DNA of 64,000 nt, taken from PALSA-243 sp963743705. GTDB lineage: Bacteria; Acidobacteriota; Terriglobia; Bryobacterales; Bryobacteraceae. The notes beneath the pieces are model-generated. The model was not told the DNA's origin and searched no databases. It saw only the letters and a list, made by a program, of their open reading frames with translations. Below, in pieces: positions 1-8,935 of this stretch. The stretch lies in assembly GCA_963743705.1 (NCBI GenBank), contig CAVUQS010000012.1:124001-188000 (forward strand). The letters run 5' to 3'. The first letter of the stretch is position 1. Each line of letters opens with the position of its first letter. The translations under genes and the position numbers were made by a program.

Positions 1-156
1 CGAATACGCGATCCCCGCGCTCCCCGTCGCGACTGCCGGAAACCCGGCGAGTTCGACGATGCGCGCGCTGGCGGCGTCCCACACATTGCACAGCCGCAGG
101 ATGCGCGGGCCTTGATGTAGCTGCCGCAAAACTTCGGCTTTTTCCGATTGCGTCAT
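1..156 (-). CDS. PEP mutase / isocitrate lyase family protein, C-terminus beyond window
   Basis: Only the first 52 codons are present; the gene reads leftward off the window. The translation begins MTQSEKAEVL and continues LCNVWDAASARIVELAGFPAVATG split over the edge, which matches the start of the phosphoenolpyruvate mutase/isocitrate lyase superfamily (PEP_mutase type), where N-x-WD-ASA and the AVATxSAG strand form the first part of the TIM barrel. Known members cleave C-C or P-C bonds of small oxo-acids such as 2-methylisocitrate or oxaloacetate; the substrate here cannot be told. It is divergent from the tRNA gene. Start chosen at the ATG complementary to 154-156, the only ATG that gives the family N-terminus. 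Confidence 0.75.
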   Translation of the reverse strand, partial: MTQSEKAEVLRQLHQGPRILRLCNVWDAASARIVELAGFPAVATGSAGIAYS

Positions 157-180
157 GCTGCCATGATACGGCGGCGGCGA

Positions 181-189
181 TGCTATAAT
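181..189 (+). promoter_or_regulatory. Extended -10 promoter of tRNA-Val
   Basis: TGCTATAAT is a perfect TG-N-TATAAT extended -10 element ending 15 bases before the tRNA 5' end. No convincing -35 hexamer lies 16-18 bases upstream, which is common for extended -10 promoters. Confidence 0.6.
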
Positions 190-204
190 CGGATTTCCCA
201 CCAA

Positions 205-281
205 GGGCCCGTAGCTCAGTTGGTTAGAGCGCTACCTTGACACGGTAGAGGTCTCCAGTTCGAGTCTGGGCGGGCCCACCA
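205..281 (+). tRNA. tRNA-Val (anticodon GAC), prophage target
   Basis: A full cloverleaf can be drawn: acceptor stem GGGCCCG/CGGGCCC, anticodon stem CTACC/GGTAG around loop TTGACAC (anticodon GAC), a TTCGAGTC T-loop, and an encoded CCA end. The 3' half from 234 is repeated exactly at the far end of the prophage, so integration re-created an intact tRNA at this end. The gene should still be functional. Confidence 0.95.
234..281 (+). repeat. attL: 48-bp core shared with attR
   Basis: This stretch, covering the anticodon arm, T arm and CCA end of tRNA-Val, is identical to 16547-16594. Flanking bases differ on both sides (t before and t after here; g before and c after at the right copy). It is the attachment core used by the tyrosine integrase. 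Confidence 0.93.
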
Positions 282-319
282 TCTTTTCAATAAGTTACAG
301 TGATCTCCCGAAAATGCCC

Positions 320-359
320 GTAGCACTTACGTAGCACTTCGGCCTTGCCGTAGCACTTC
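320..359 (+). repeat. Left arm-type integrase sites (3 copies of GTAGCACTT)
   Basis: GTAGCACTT followed by A or C occurs at 320, 331 and 350 in the same orientation. The same motif occurs four times at the other end of the prophage (16428-16489). Start-to-start distances of 11 and 19 bases are near one and two helical turns. Position just inside attL, and recurrence only at the two ends, fit arm-type binding sites of a tyrosine integrase. The last copy overlaps the integrase stop codon. Confidence 0.75.
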
Positions 360-1612
360 ATTGCACCGGACCTTCAACGCGCATGTTGGCGAGTTCTTGC
401 GTAGCGTCGATCTGCTTCTTCCCCTTCAGCCGATCCATGATCTGCGCGACATGTTCACGCTCGCGCGCCTCATCGGTCTGCGTGTAGAGGTAGGTCATAT
501 CGAGCGATGCATGACCAGCGGCCTTTTGGGCCTCAAGCGGCGTCGCACCGACCTCTTGCCGCCATGTGACGTTCAGCCGCCGGAACGTGTGCATACCGAA
601 GCCCTCAACGTAGATCCCGACCGCTTCAGCCGCGGGTCGAAAAACATACTGCTGTAGGTCTCGGTCATCAATTGGACCTCCGTCTTTGCGCTGAAAGATG
701 AATTCGTCGCGACGCACGGCCGGCGGCATACCGCAATAGATCGCCAGCCAGTCCACCAATTTGCCGCACCCGGCGCGATGATTCGCTCTTTGGATCGTCA
801 ACATCGCCACGATGGAAGCGTCGCTCCACGCGCAACGTGGCGGCGTAGCGTCGATATCCCCCGGTTGTAGCGCGAGCACCTCGGAGACACGGAGGCCAGT
901 GACTGCTGCGACGATAACCAGCAAGCCGTGCGCCGTCGGCAGAAATGATCGAGAGTTTCCGGAACGGCCGTCAGAAACTTCGTGAGTTCCTCCGGCTGGG
1001 GAATCCTCTTTACGCGCTTCACCTTCTTTTTCCCGACGGAAACAGCCTTCTCCAGGGATTGCGCTCGTCCCAAAGCTTCCACTCCGCTGCTTTAGTAAAA
1101 AGCGCCGATAAGAGGTTGCGCAAGTCCAGACGCGCCCACCACCCGAGCCCATCGCGTTCAACCGTTACTTCAACCCCATCGCGCTTAACTGTAACATCTT
1201 CGATTCGGCCGCCTTGTTGATCCATGCCTCGATCGTCGGCCTGTTGATCTCGCACAGCATCATCTCGCCGAAGACCGGCAAGACGTGCAGCCGAAGGAGC
1301 GTTCGGTATTTGTTCTGTGTCGCCGACGCCTAATTGCGGGATGCGCACTTCCTCGAACCGGCGCGCGACGTCGCGAAATGGCACCTGTGACTGAATCAAA
1401 GAGCGGCCAGCGTTGACTGGCGCGAGGATTTGTTGCTTCATCCCCCGGGCCTGCTTCATCGAGATTTCGTCGCAAAACCCCAGTTGAAATGACTGCCGCT
1501 TTCGCTGAATGCCTCCGGGCGTCACAACCGGGACTGAGGCCAGGATGTAGTAAAACGGCCTACGGACATCGGTGCGCGTGAGAATCTTTGGATCTTGATA
1601 TCTGGTTTTCAT
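358..1612 (-). pseudogene. Phage tyrosine integrase, multiply frameshifted
   Basis: Site-specific tyrosine recombinase that would integrate and excise the prophage. The N-terminus (MKTRYQDPKILTR, ATG at 1612) is readable in one frame; the core-binding segment MLCEINRPTIEAWINKAAES is in a second frame near 1200-1260; DLRNLLSALFTKAAEWKLWDERNP, split, returns to the first; KKKVKRVKRIPQPEELTKFL (about 990-1030) is in a third; and the catalytic domain with TGLRVSEVLAL (first catalytic Arg), HTFRRLNVTW and GHASLDMTYLYTQ (catalytic His and Tyr) lies in the second frame to the stop at 358. At least four frame changes are needed, plus an in-frame TAA near 1165. Catalytic residues remain recognisable but no continuous protein can be made. 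The location next to attL is typical. Confidence 0.88.
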
Positions 1613-1679
1613 GGCGTGCTCGCCTCGGTCGAGCACGTGAGAAATGATATCAAGCGCAGAGACACTTCCGGCACCGCCC

Positions 1680-2139
1680 TCAATGACGGTCGGTCGTTGG
1701 TGCCTCCTCATGTTGGGATTCGGGGAAGTACTTGGCTGCGATCAGGCGTGCCCACCGCGCTAGGCCGGAGTCTTCGCCGCCATAAAGCTCGGCGTTCTCA
1801 AGCACGACTCTGGCAGCCGCTAGATTCTGCTGCGGCATAAAGCCTTGGGTTTCCTCAATTGACCGGTGCAGTCTGGCGCTACCGGCATGACGGCTAATTG
1901 CGCGCGCATGTGCGCTTCCTCAACGTCGACGCCATCGGCTAAGGCTTAAGAAGTATTGCCTCATTTGGTCGCGGCTGACTTTCTTTTCGCGCGCCATGCC
2001 ATCAAGCAGATCCTCGCCCGGATGAAGATCGAGGTTATAGGCTTTGGCCAGGAACGGACCCGGTATCGCGCCGCCGTCGAGAATAGTCCGCGCTCCTAGT
2101 TGAAGAACCGCTCAGGATCTCTTTCTCGGACATCATGCG
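1680..2139 (-). pseudogene. Prophage tail-side protein remnant
   Basis: Downstream of the tape-measure gene, and overlapping its stop, an ATG at 2139 starts MMSEKEILSGSST. After a frame change the sequence reads ILDGGAIPGPFLAKAYNLDL and then DLLDGMAREKKVSRDQMRQY. A further change gives ADGVDVEEAHMRAQLAVMPV, and another AAARVVLENAELYGGEDSGL and the C-terminus WARLIAAKYFPESQ to a TGA at 1680. The reading is too protein-like to be chance, but at least three frame shifts break it. I do not recognise the family; position after the tape measure suggests a tail assembly or baseplate-side protein. Confidence 0.55.
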
Positions 2140-4733
2140 AACCTCGCGCCGTCGCGCATCATGCGCTGGAGTGCCGCAGCGTTGCGTGTCACGCTATCTG
2201 GAGACTCACCACGGGCCGCGTGATAGTGAATCCCGCCGTTGTTGTTGTTGTTGATGTTCGAGACGGCTTGATTCAAGCTTTGGTTTTGCCGTTCGGTCAG
2301 TACACGTTCACCACCATGCACCAAAGCCATTTGCGTGCGCGGAACAACGCCGCCCTGGTCGAAGGTGGCCATCGCCGCAAACATCATCGCGCGCGTAGCC
2401 AGCGCTGGCTGCGGCGGCAGCTGGCGCAAGAGCGAGGTTCGATCGGAAACGGGACCGCCAGCATGGCAGACGCAAAGGCCGCAGAGGCGGCCAGGCCAGC
2501 ATTGCCAGTCGCCTCTGCTAATTCTTGGCGCTCGTGGAGGCAACAGAGGTTGCATTGCCAGCAGCCTCCGTTGCCGCTTTATGAGTGTGAAAGAGCTTGT
2601 GCGCGGCTGCCATGAGAATGTGCTCTGGCGATCCGAACTGATATCGACTATACGCTTAATCGAGCGCAGCGCATTCAGCGGCAACCCCGCGCCATGCTTC
2701 ATTGACAGCCTGTGCAAACTTCTGGTGGCCCGACAGCCACGGAGAAGGCATGGTTGAAGGCGTTAACGTGACTGCCAGATACGCAACTGTATCATGTTGG
2801 CGATATGGCGTGAGGATAACTGCCGCTAATGCTTCGGGTCCGTATTCATCTTCGCGAACGTCGGCGTTATATTGATCCGAAATCGATTGGATCTTCGCGG
2901 CCGCCTGCGTCGCCTCGGCCGAATCGGAGCCGTGCTCGGAAACCGCCCGGGTGTAGCCGCCGGTCGCCTGCGTCATTTCAGCGTTGTACTTCTGAAGCTC
3001 GATGGCCTTCAAAAGCTCGATCTGCTTGCGCGCGCTGATTTCGTGGTTCTTGTAATCTTCGTCGATGAGTTCCTTCGCCCGCTCGTAAACCCGACTCGCG
3101 TGTGCGATCTCGCGCCGTCTTCCGAGCCTCGGACGCCGTGCGCTCAGCGTCTTTGATCTCCTGCTCGTGAAGGCGCTCGATGGCCGCTAAGCCGCGCTCG
3201 CCGGCGGATTGGCCCTCTTTCACTACGCGCTCGTAGTAGCGGTTCAGCTCATTGAGCTGTTCGTCGTCGTACTTCTTCTGTTCCTCTGCACCGCGGTTCT
3301 TGAGGTCGCCCATCCGCTTCTGATGCTCGGCTTCGAGAACGCCAGTGTCGATGGTGTCTGCTGGCCGATGCTCGGCGGCAGCAACCTTTTCCTTGAGCGC
3401 GTTGATGCGATTCGCTGCGTCAAGCTCGATCTGGTAGCGCGCGTTCTCGGCGTTCAAGAGCGAAGCGGTTTCCTGCTCAATGGAGGTTTCACCGATCTGG
3501 CGCCGCTGCTTTACGACGTTTTCGTAAATCTCGATCCGGGTGGTGGCGATCTTCTTTTCGTTGTCGATCTGGCGCTCTTGAACAGAGGCCAAATCGGCAT
3601 CGCGGCGCGCGGCCTTATCTTTCGCTCCCAAATCAGCGACCTTACCCTTAACATCGGCGTTCTTCTGTTGCACCGTAACGAGATCGCCTTCGAGCCCGAT
3701 TTCCTCGCGGAGTCCCTCTAGCGTTTGAATGCGCGCAGCGCGGTTTCTCTCGTATTCGTCGTCGCCGCCATCTAACATTCCCCTGTTCTTCCGTGGAGCC
3801 TGCGCTTCCTTGGTCCATACATCAAGTCTTTTCTGCGCCTCGCGGCGCATCTCGGCGAGCGCCTTGTCCCATTCGTCTTGGGCGGTCTTGACATCCGCCG
3901 GATTTTTGGCGTTGTGGACGTTCTGGCTACCGGCATAGTTGACGGATTTTACGGTCTGTTCGTACTTGCTCAGCCAGTCTTCGATGTCGCCGGTGCCCTG
4001 GACCCCCATGACGGCCCGACCAAAAAACCCGGGCTTGTTTTCCTTGACGATCTTCTGGAGCTTTTCGTCGTCCTTGCTCAGAGACTCATACAGCTTGTCG
4101 GCTTCGATGCGTGCGTCGGCAAGCGCGGTGGCAAGCCCGTTTTCCGGCTTTCCCTCAAGCCTCGCAAGCGTATTTTCGAGCTGGGCGTTGTCTTTGCTCA
4201 GTTCGTCGACGTTGGTCTGAATCGTGTTGTTCAGATCATGGAACGCCGCCTCGATTTTGAACGGCTGCTCATTGATCTCTTTGAGCTTCTGCGTGACTTC
4301 ATACGCCACGTAGCCGATACCGGCGATAGCTGCGATGGTGCCGCCGATGGCAAGCGTCGGCGCCGCCCATGCGGATGAGTTCGTTGGCCGCCTCGGCAAT
4401 CGCAAAGCGCGTGCGGCCTTCCATGAGGTCTTTGACCCCGAGGAAGGCGTACCGCACGTTGAAGCCGGCTCTCGTTCCGGCCTGTTCGATGTTGTTGAAC
4501 TGCGCAACAATGCTCTGCGAGGCAAAGACCACTGGCGGCGCAGCTTTGCCCATTGCCGAAAAACTACTCGCAACAGACTGCGCGGCCCGGGTGGACGCAG
4601 CCTGCACCCGCCCGAACTGATCGAGAATAAGGCTGACATTGCTCTCGACGGCAGACGCGGCGCCGGCCATGCCGGACTGGATGCCGCCGATGTCAACCGC
4701 AGTCCCTACTCGTAGAATGTTGTCGTCTGGCAT
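2133..4733 (-). pseudogene. Phage tail tape measure protein, multiply frameshifted
   Basis: The tape measure sets tail length in siphophages and myophages. The N-terminus reads MPDDNILRVGTAVDIGGIQS; after a frame change near 4370 the sequence enters a hydrophobic stretch (LAIGGTIAAIAGIGYVAYEV) and then a long Gln/Glu/Lys/Ala-rich coiled coil of about 400 residues. A second change near 3115 leads to KAIELQKYNAEMTQATGGYT, an in-frame TAA near 2658 follows, and the last segment ATFDQGGVVPRTQMALVHGG, then ERVLTERQNQSLNQ with a five-Asn run, is a typical tape-measure C-terminus. At least five lesions occur in 2.6 kb. An intrinsic terminator lies just upstream of the start. Confidence 0.82.
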
Positions 4734-4741
4734 GTGAACCT

Positions 4742-4779
4742 TAAAAAAAGACCGCGCCGGATCACGTGGACCGGCGCGG
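4742..4779 (-). terminator. Rho-independent terminator upstream of tape measure
   Basis: A 9-bp perfect GC-rich stem (CCGCGCCGG / CCGGCGCGG, 4752-4779) with a 10-base loop is followed on the minus strand by TCTTTTTTT. It would end transcripts coming from the 4987-7002 genes just before the tape measure ATG at 4733, which is an unusual place for a strong terminator in a structural operon. Confidence 0.7.
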
Positions 4780-4891
4780 GTGCGCTATGAGCAAAAGAGT
4801 GAAAAAGGGGAAGCGCGCGGACGATCTCATAAGAGACACGCGCTCCCCCGGCGCGGCAATCTGCTGCAGCGGCAGCAGCGCCGCAAACTGT

Positions 4892-4917
4892 GGGGCACGT
4901 TGGAAGGGACGTGCCCC
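4892..4917. repeat. Inverted repeat in phage intergenic spacer
   Basis: GGGGCACGT and ACGTGCCCC form a 9-bp perfect stem with an 8-base loop, without a T tract. It lies in the 250-base non-coding spacer 4734-4986, which otherwise holds the terminator at 4742-4779 and no gene I can support. Confidence 0.5.
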
Positions 4918-4986
4918 GTCCCGCTAGCGCGTGGGAGACGACCAGCCCGGAAAGGGGAGGCAGGTCGCGCACGCTAGTGGGAAACT

Positions 4987-5760
4987 TTATTTCGTGGCGT
5001 GGTGGGAAGGGGACGGCCATGGCGCGCCCGGGAACGGGACATACCACTTGGCGCAGTCAGCGAGCCACCTGATTCCCTTGGCGCGCTCCAGCGCCTCGGG
5101 CAGCAAATCGGCAGGCAATGCGGCCGGGAATGTGCACGCGAGTAGCGAGCGAATGTGATCGCGCACCACCGATTTCCGGCCGATATCGATCGGAGCGTCA
5201 CTGAAGAGCCCGTTGGGCATGATCGGTCGCAGGCCGGCGAACTTGGCGATGATTTCGCCGTTCGCGGTGGATTCATCCTCCGGCCAGCGCTTCATGGCGT
5301 CCGTCAACAGTGCGTCATACGAATCTGACAGTTGCTGGGCTTCGGATAGCGCTGCCCAAATACGCCGCCAGATGTCCTCCGCGCGTGCGATGATTTGCAG
5401 ATGCGCGTAATGCTCTTCATCGAGCCGAAGCACGCGCGCACGCTCAACCAGGCTTTCGGTGGTGTGCGCGAACGCTGCGCGATCATCTTGCGCTTTGGCT
5501 ACCGCTTCACGCGCGGCCCGCAGACGTTTTACCGCAGCGTCTTTCGCGGCCTCGGGCGTATCGACGTTCAACGGGGCAACGTGACCGATTCGTTCGGCCT
5601 CGACGGCGGCTAGCTCGTTGGCAGCGGCCCGCTGCGCGAGTTCCAGCCGCGGGAGTTCCCCGCCGTCGGATTCCAGAGCCTTGCGGCGCGCGGCAAGCTC
5701 AGCGCCACGTTGGTCGATATCGGATTTGGCGCTCTTCTTAAATAGATCAGTGATTGTCAT
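4987..5760 (-). CDS. Prophage hypothetical protein, coiled-coil N-terminus
   Basis: A 257-residue protein of no family I recognise. Residues about 10-115 are rich in Ala, Glu, Arg and Lys with heptad-like spacing (ELAARRKALESDGGELPRLE and AAREAVAKAQDDRAA), so a long helix or coiled coil is likely; the C-terminal half is mixed and ends in a Pro/Ser/His tail. It follows the prohead-protease-like gene by 11 bases, so it may be a capsid-associated scaffold, head-completion or DNA-packaging accessory protein, but this is inference from position only. The reading frame is undamaged, unlike the genes to its left. Confidence 0.55.
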   Translation of the reverse strand: MTITDLFKKSAKSDIDQRGAELAARRKALESDGGELPRLELAQRAAANELAAVEAERIGHVAPLNVDTPEAAKDAAVKRLRAAREAVAKAQDDRAAFAHTTESLVERARVLRLDEEHYAHLQIIARAEDIWRRIWAALSEAQQLSDSYDALLTDAMKRWPEDESTANGEIIAKFAGLRPIMPNGLFSDAPIDIGRKSVVRDHIRSLLACTFPAALPADLLPEALERAKGIRWLADCAKWYVPFPGAPWPSPSHHATK

Positions 5761-5771
5761 GGAGCCTCCTG

Positions 5772-6824
5772 TTACCGGGATTGGAAGAGCCGCCTCTCGA
5801 CGGGCTCAAGAAATTCGTCTTCTTGGCTGCGATCAATCGGCCGGGAGTGGAATATGCCGCCGCTCGGGTGTTGAGACGAATCGCCATAGAGAAATTTTTC
5901 GAAAAAGGAAGAGGCCACTCGCTGAACACCGAGCTGTGACGGCGTTGTGCCATTCGCGGCGGAGATGGCCGAGAGTTGATCAACTCGCTCGGCGTGGGCT
6001 CGCGCAATCGCGTCGTGCGCTGTGGCAACCCGCTTGAGACACTTGGCTGCTTCTTTCAGATCCCCGCGTGTGAGTGCGTCGGCGGCGTTGCGGTTTCCCT
6101 CAGCCAGCGCCTTGCAAGATTTGCCGAGTGTCTGGTGGTGCGCGATCGCCTGCGTGGGTGAATCGTAGATGGGCTGCTCTAGCGGGGTCGATTCTGTTGG
6201 TAGGCGGCCGGACTCGTGCAAGTGGGCCTGATCTTCATATTGCCGTGAACTTGGCATGGAAACTCCTTTGTTGAAGCTGATGGTTTGGTGTGCGCTGTCT
6301 GCCTTGAGGTACGCGAAAGTCGCCGACGGGCAGCACGGCTTATCTACCAGGCTGACCTCGACAATCTTGGGAACGAATTTGACCAGCACTTGCTGCTCGC
6401 AGCGCGGGCAGAAGTTGTTGCGCGGGTTGTCGAGCATGTCCGCGCCGCAGTCGTTGCACTCGCGCTTCGCGTACGCGCCGGCGAGGCTGAAGCCCGAAAG
6501 GTAGCCGTCTTTCGCGAGCTGCCAGGCTTCGGGCAGTAGCTGTGCGGTGAGGCTGATCGTCTTGAGGTTGTCATCGTACTGGACGCTGATGGCCTTGCCT
6601 GCGATCTGGCTGGGGTTGTGCTGCAACCGGATGTTGCCCATGGACGGCGATTGACCCGGCGCGCACGCCCGGAGTGCATCCTCGGACCATTTCTGGACCG
6701 CGGCTTTGCCGCCGCCGAAATAATCGAAAATCTCGCCGCCGCAGTCTGGCGCCTCGGACGTCAACACGCCCATGACCGTGTGCGAGCGCTCATCGAGCTT
6801 ACAGAGCTTGAGCGTCTTCTGCAT
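5772..6824 (-). CDS. Prohead-protease-like phage protein with zinc-ribbon insert
   Basis: About 350 residues. The start MQKTLKLCKLDERSHTVMGV, followed by LTSEAPDCGGEIFDY, and the later GNIRLQHNPSQIAGKAISV and LAKDGYLSGFSLAGAY blocks resemble the XkdF/prohead serine protease group that matures phage capsids (family inference; I cannot place the catalytic triad firmly, though the His in LQHNP and Ser in SGFSLAG are candidates). Between them and VEVSLVDKPCC sits CNDCGADML followed by FCPRCEQQ, a four-Cys zinc ribbon that is not standard for this family. Start chosen at ATG 6824 because GGAGGAG lies just upstream; an in-frame upstream extension would overlap the excisionase-like gene. The C-terminal 150 residues are helical, perhaps a scaffold-like tail. 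Confidence 0.6.
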   Translation of the reverse strand: MQKTLKLCKLDERSHTVMGVLTSEAPDCGGEIFDYFGGGKAAVQKWSEDALRACAPGQSPSMGNIRLQHNPSQIAGKAISVQYDDNLKTISLTAQLLPEAWQLAKDGYLSGFSLAGAYAKRECNDCGADMLDNPRNNFCPRCEQQVLVKFVPKIVEVSLVDKPCCPSATFAYLKADSAHQTISFNKGVSMPSSRQYEDQAHLHESGRLPTESTPLEQPIYDSPTQAIAHHQTLGKSCKALAEGNRNAADALTRGDLKEAAKCLKRVATAHDAIARAHAERVDQLSAISAANGTTPSQLGVQRVASSFFEKFLYGDSSQHPSGGIFHSRPIDRSQEDEFLEPVERRLFQSR

Positions 6825-7002
6825 AATCTCCTCCACTATTTCCGGCGCGCGATTTGATCCACCTCGCCAAGTCGCGAGCGTCATACCGGATTCGGCGGTG
6901 AATCTTAACGAATGGCGGTCCAATCCCGCGCTTGCGCCATGTCCGCGCGGTGATCGCGGCAATGCGCAAAATGGCGCACATCTCACGTTCGCTCAAGAAC
7001 AT
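6799..7002 (-). CDS. Excisionase/AlpA-like helix-turn-helix protein
   Basis: A 67-residue basic protein. MFLSEREMCAILRIAAITAR forms a predicted winged helix-turn-helix recognition motif, followed by RTWRKRGIGPPFVKIHRRIR, the usual wing of AlpA/MerR-like excisionases (HTH_17), and ending DARDLARWIKSR. Such proteins bend att DNA to direct excision or act as small regulators. A strong ribosome site (AGGAGGGAG) precedes the ATG at 7002. Its end overlaps the start of the protease-like gene by 26 bases, so the two are probably translated together; that is an odd place for an excisionase, so a structural-gene regulator is also possible. Confidence 0.65.
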   Translation of the reverse strand: MFLSEREMCAILRIAAITARTWRKRGIGPPFVKIHRRIRYDARDLARWIKSRAGNSGGDYAEDAQAL

Positions 7003-7476
7003 AGACTCCCTCCTGGATGTTGTGTTTTATGAGTTTGCCGCCCGGTATGGCGACAGCGATTGCGTAGCTGCGTTTCTCGCGTTAACGCTCTCTGCAAGAA
7101 ACCCGATAGCGGACCCTTGAGAACAGCAAACGCATCCGACCGAGTGGCTTCCCCCATCTCTTGCGAGCGTTCCCGTACGGGGTCAGGGGTACTGCACCGT
7201 TGGTTTACGCCTCTAATTCTGTCCAACGTACCCAAAGAGAGTGGGCTTATTGCCTCGTTGGCTTGAGGGCGCTGCTTACAATTCCGGGTTTCGGATCATG
7301 GCCGCGCCGCACACTTTTGGCGTACCAGGCGGTCCTGAACATCCGGATTATCCGGAAGAGAGTGTGGTGTTCAGGTCAGCAGATCTCGCTACTGATGTAC
7401 ACCCAACTGATTCCTTTATATCACTGGATATCTAAAAACAAACCATACGAACACCGAATCTGTTCGCCGTGGTTCG
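7003..7476. other. Non-coding stretch in prophage
   Basis: I see no supportable gene on either strand. The region is less GC-rich toward 7400-7470 than its neighbours. It holds one copy of the 11-mer GGGGTCAGGGG (7179-7189) that recurs at 8068-8078. Possibly decayed phage DNA where portal/capsid genes would be expected. Confidence 0.4.
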
Positions 7477-7863
7477 TTATTTGTGATGCTTCCCGGGGGA
7501 AACAAAATACCTACGGAGAGAAGCCGTCGATATCAACGGCTTCTTAGCTGTCCCTCCGCGGACAAGACTGGCCGCCTTGACAAGTTTCTGAATCTGCCGC
7601 TGACCAACACCCAGATATTGCCCGGCTGTCCGCTGTGATACCCACTCTTTCCACTCTTCCCCATGCAGCAACAGCGTTGCGTTGCCGGCCGCCGTTCCAC
7701 CGAATTCCCCCTCAACCTGCTTCGTTGCTAGCATCAGCTGCTTCAACTGTGCGGCGAACGCCTGCTCGAACTCCAGGTTGCGGCGTACGGCGCGTTCTTC
7801 CGCCTCGTACAGTGCATTCAGGCTATCTTGCTTGTTCTCTAATGCGGCGTCGGGAACGCTCAT
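7477..7863 (-). CDS. Prophage HTH protein, coiled-coil N-terminus
   Basis: 128 residues, family not recognised. Residues 10-60 are charged and helical (ALYEAEERAVRRNLEFEQAF), suggesting a coiled coil. Residues 78-122 (SQRTAGQYLGVGQRQIQKLV followed by PLISTASLRRYF) resemble the helix-turn-helix 17/MerR-like fold in which the protein reads DNA and a basic wing closes the domain. A small phage regulator or a terminase-small-subunit-like DNA binder are both possible. The ATG at 7863 has only a crowded GAGG upstream; another start cannot be excluded. Confidence 0.5.
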   Translation of the reverse strand: MSVPDAALENKQDSLNALYEAEERAVRRNLEFEQAFAAQLKQLMLATKQVEGEFGGTAAGNATLLLHGEEWKEWVSQRTAGQYLGVGQRQIQKLVKAASLVRGGTAKKPLISTASLRRYFVSPGKHHK

Positions 7864-8067
7864 ACCTCATTTCTGACACGGGATGATAGCCGCGTCAATG
7901 TTTTAAAGAGCGTTTGAGTTAGCCAAAAGAACAGACGCAACCGCGCCAGAAATATTGACTTTTTCTGGAATTCGGAGTAGCATCCGCCGCTGCAAGATCG
8001 GCCTAGATACACGCCCAATACGTGGCAAGTCGCCCGACGAATTAGTAAGTTTTCTATTGACCGTAAT

Positions 8068-8078
8068 GGGGTCAGGGG
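8068..8078 (+). repeat. Second copy of 11-mer GGGGTCAGGGG
   Basis: The 11-mer is identical to 7179-7189, and both are preceded by CCGTA plus one or two bases. It lies 19 bases before the hairpin at 8097-8130. Similar GGGGTCAGG motifs are known near REP-associated transposases in other bacteria, so this may be a fragment of such an element. Confidence 0.35.
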
Positions 8079-8096
8079 AAATATATTCTCAAGAGC

Positions 8097-8130
8097 GGGC
8101 AGGCCAAGGCTAGGAACCTTGAGCCTGCCC
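8097..8130 (+). repeat. Long stem-loop upstream of ECF sigma gene
   Basis: GGGCAGGC + CAAGG pairs with CCTTG + GCCTGCCC around a 7-base loop with a single bulged A, giving 13 paired bases. No T tract follows, so it is not a simple terminator. It resembles a REP-like palindrome (compare GCCTGCCC at 44575-44583). It sits in the 397-base gene-free stretch 7864-8260 and may shape the 5' leader of the sigma gene. Confidence 0.6.
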
Positions 8131-8260
8131 TAGACCGGACGCTGCGTAAACAGCGAGAGGCCATGCAGACGATTTTACGCAAAATCGCTATCTCTTTCAA
8201 ATCGCAGGGCATTCCTCTCTTTCTGCTCGTGCCGCGTGTGGCCACCGAAAAGGAGAAGCA

Positions 8261-8935
8261 ATGCCCCAACAACAAACGAACACTGCTGCCACCTGGGAAC
8301 CGTTGGTCGCCCGCATCCGCGCCGGCGAAGAGAACGGGACGTCCGAACTCTACAAGAAATTTGAGAAGCAAGTCAGGCTGTACCTGCTGAGGCGCGTCGG
8401 CCGCCAGGAAGCGCCAGACCAATTACAAGACGTCATGTTGAGCGTCGTAAGGGTGATTATGACCGATGCGCTTCAAGATCCAGGGGCGCTGATGGGATAC
8501 GCGCTGAAAATAGCCCAGCGTACTGCGTATCAGCACATCATCGAGAGCCGCCTGGATCGCGTGCCGGTGACCGATGAAGAGGCGGAGCGTGACGTCATCG
8601 CCGATCCTCACCCGAATCAGGAGGCAGCGGTCATCACGGATCAGCAGTACCGGATCGCGATGGCCGCCATGCAGGATATGCCCGCCAGGTCCAGGAATGT
8701 TCTGGTGCGCTCGCTGCTGATGGAGCAGCCACCGGAGCAAATCTGTGCCGAGCTGGAGATGAGTGTGGATTTGGTATATGCGATCAAATGCCGGGGGAGG
8801 CAGCGGCTAGCCAAACTGTATGCGGCCAAGCTGCAACCGGAATCGGAACCAACCACGCGGCGGCGCCCGCACAGCCGGGCCGCGTCGGTTAAACTGAGGA
8901 AGCATGCCCAAGTCAACTCGCCCATCAGCCGGTAA
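8261..8935 (+). CDS. ECF-type RNA polymerase sigma factor
   Basis: 224 residues. Region 2 reads ELYKKFEKQVRLYLLRRVGR and continues with DQLQDVMLSVVRVI; the 2.3/2.4 helices include IAQRTAYQHIIESR. After an acidic linker, region 4 reads MPARSRNVLVRSLLMEQPPE with QICAELEMSVDLVYAIKCRG as the -35 helix-turn-helix. It therefore should direct RNA polymerase to a dedicated promoter set. AAAGGAGAAG precedes the ATG. It lies on the opposite strand to the phage genes, so it may be host-derived cargo acquired by the prophage. No classical anti-sigma factor follows; the next short gene overlaps its end by 32 bases and may be a partner. Confidence 0.85.
   Translation: MPQQQTNTAATWEPLVARIRAGEENGTSELYKKFEKQVRLYLLRRVGRQEAPDQLQDVMLSVVRVIMTDALQDPGALMGYALKIAQRTAYQHIIESRLDRVPVTDEEAERDVIADPHPNQEAAVITDQQYRIAMAAMQDMPARSRNVLVRSLLMEQPPEQICAELEMSVDLVYAIKCRGRQRLAKLYAAKLQPESEPTTRRRPHSRAASVKLRKHAQVNSPISR

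Noticed and set aside
6993..7235. 80-codon frame upstream of the excisionase-like gene
   Set aside because: No ribosome site, no family pattern, and it contains part of a repeated non-coding motif.
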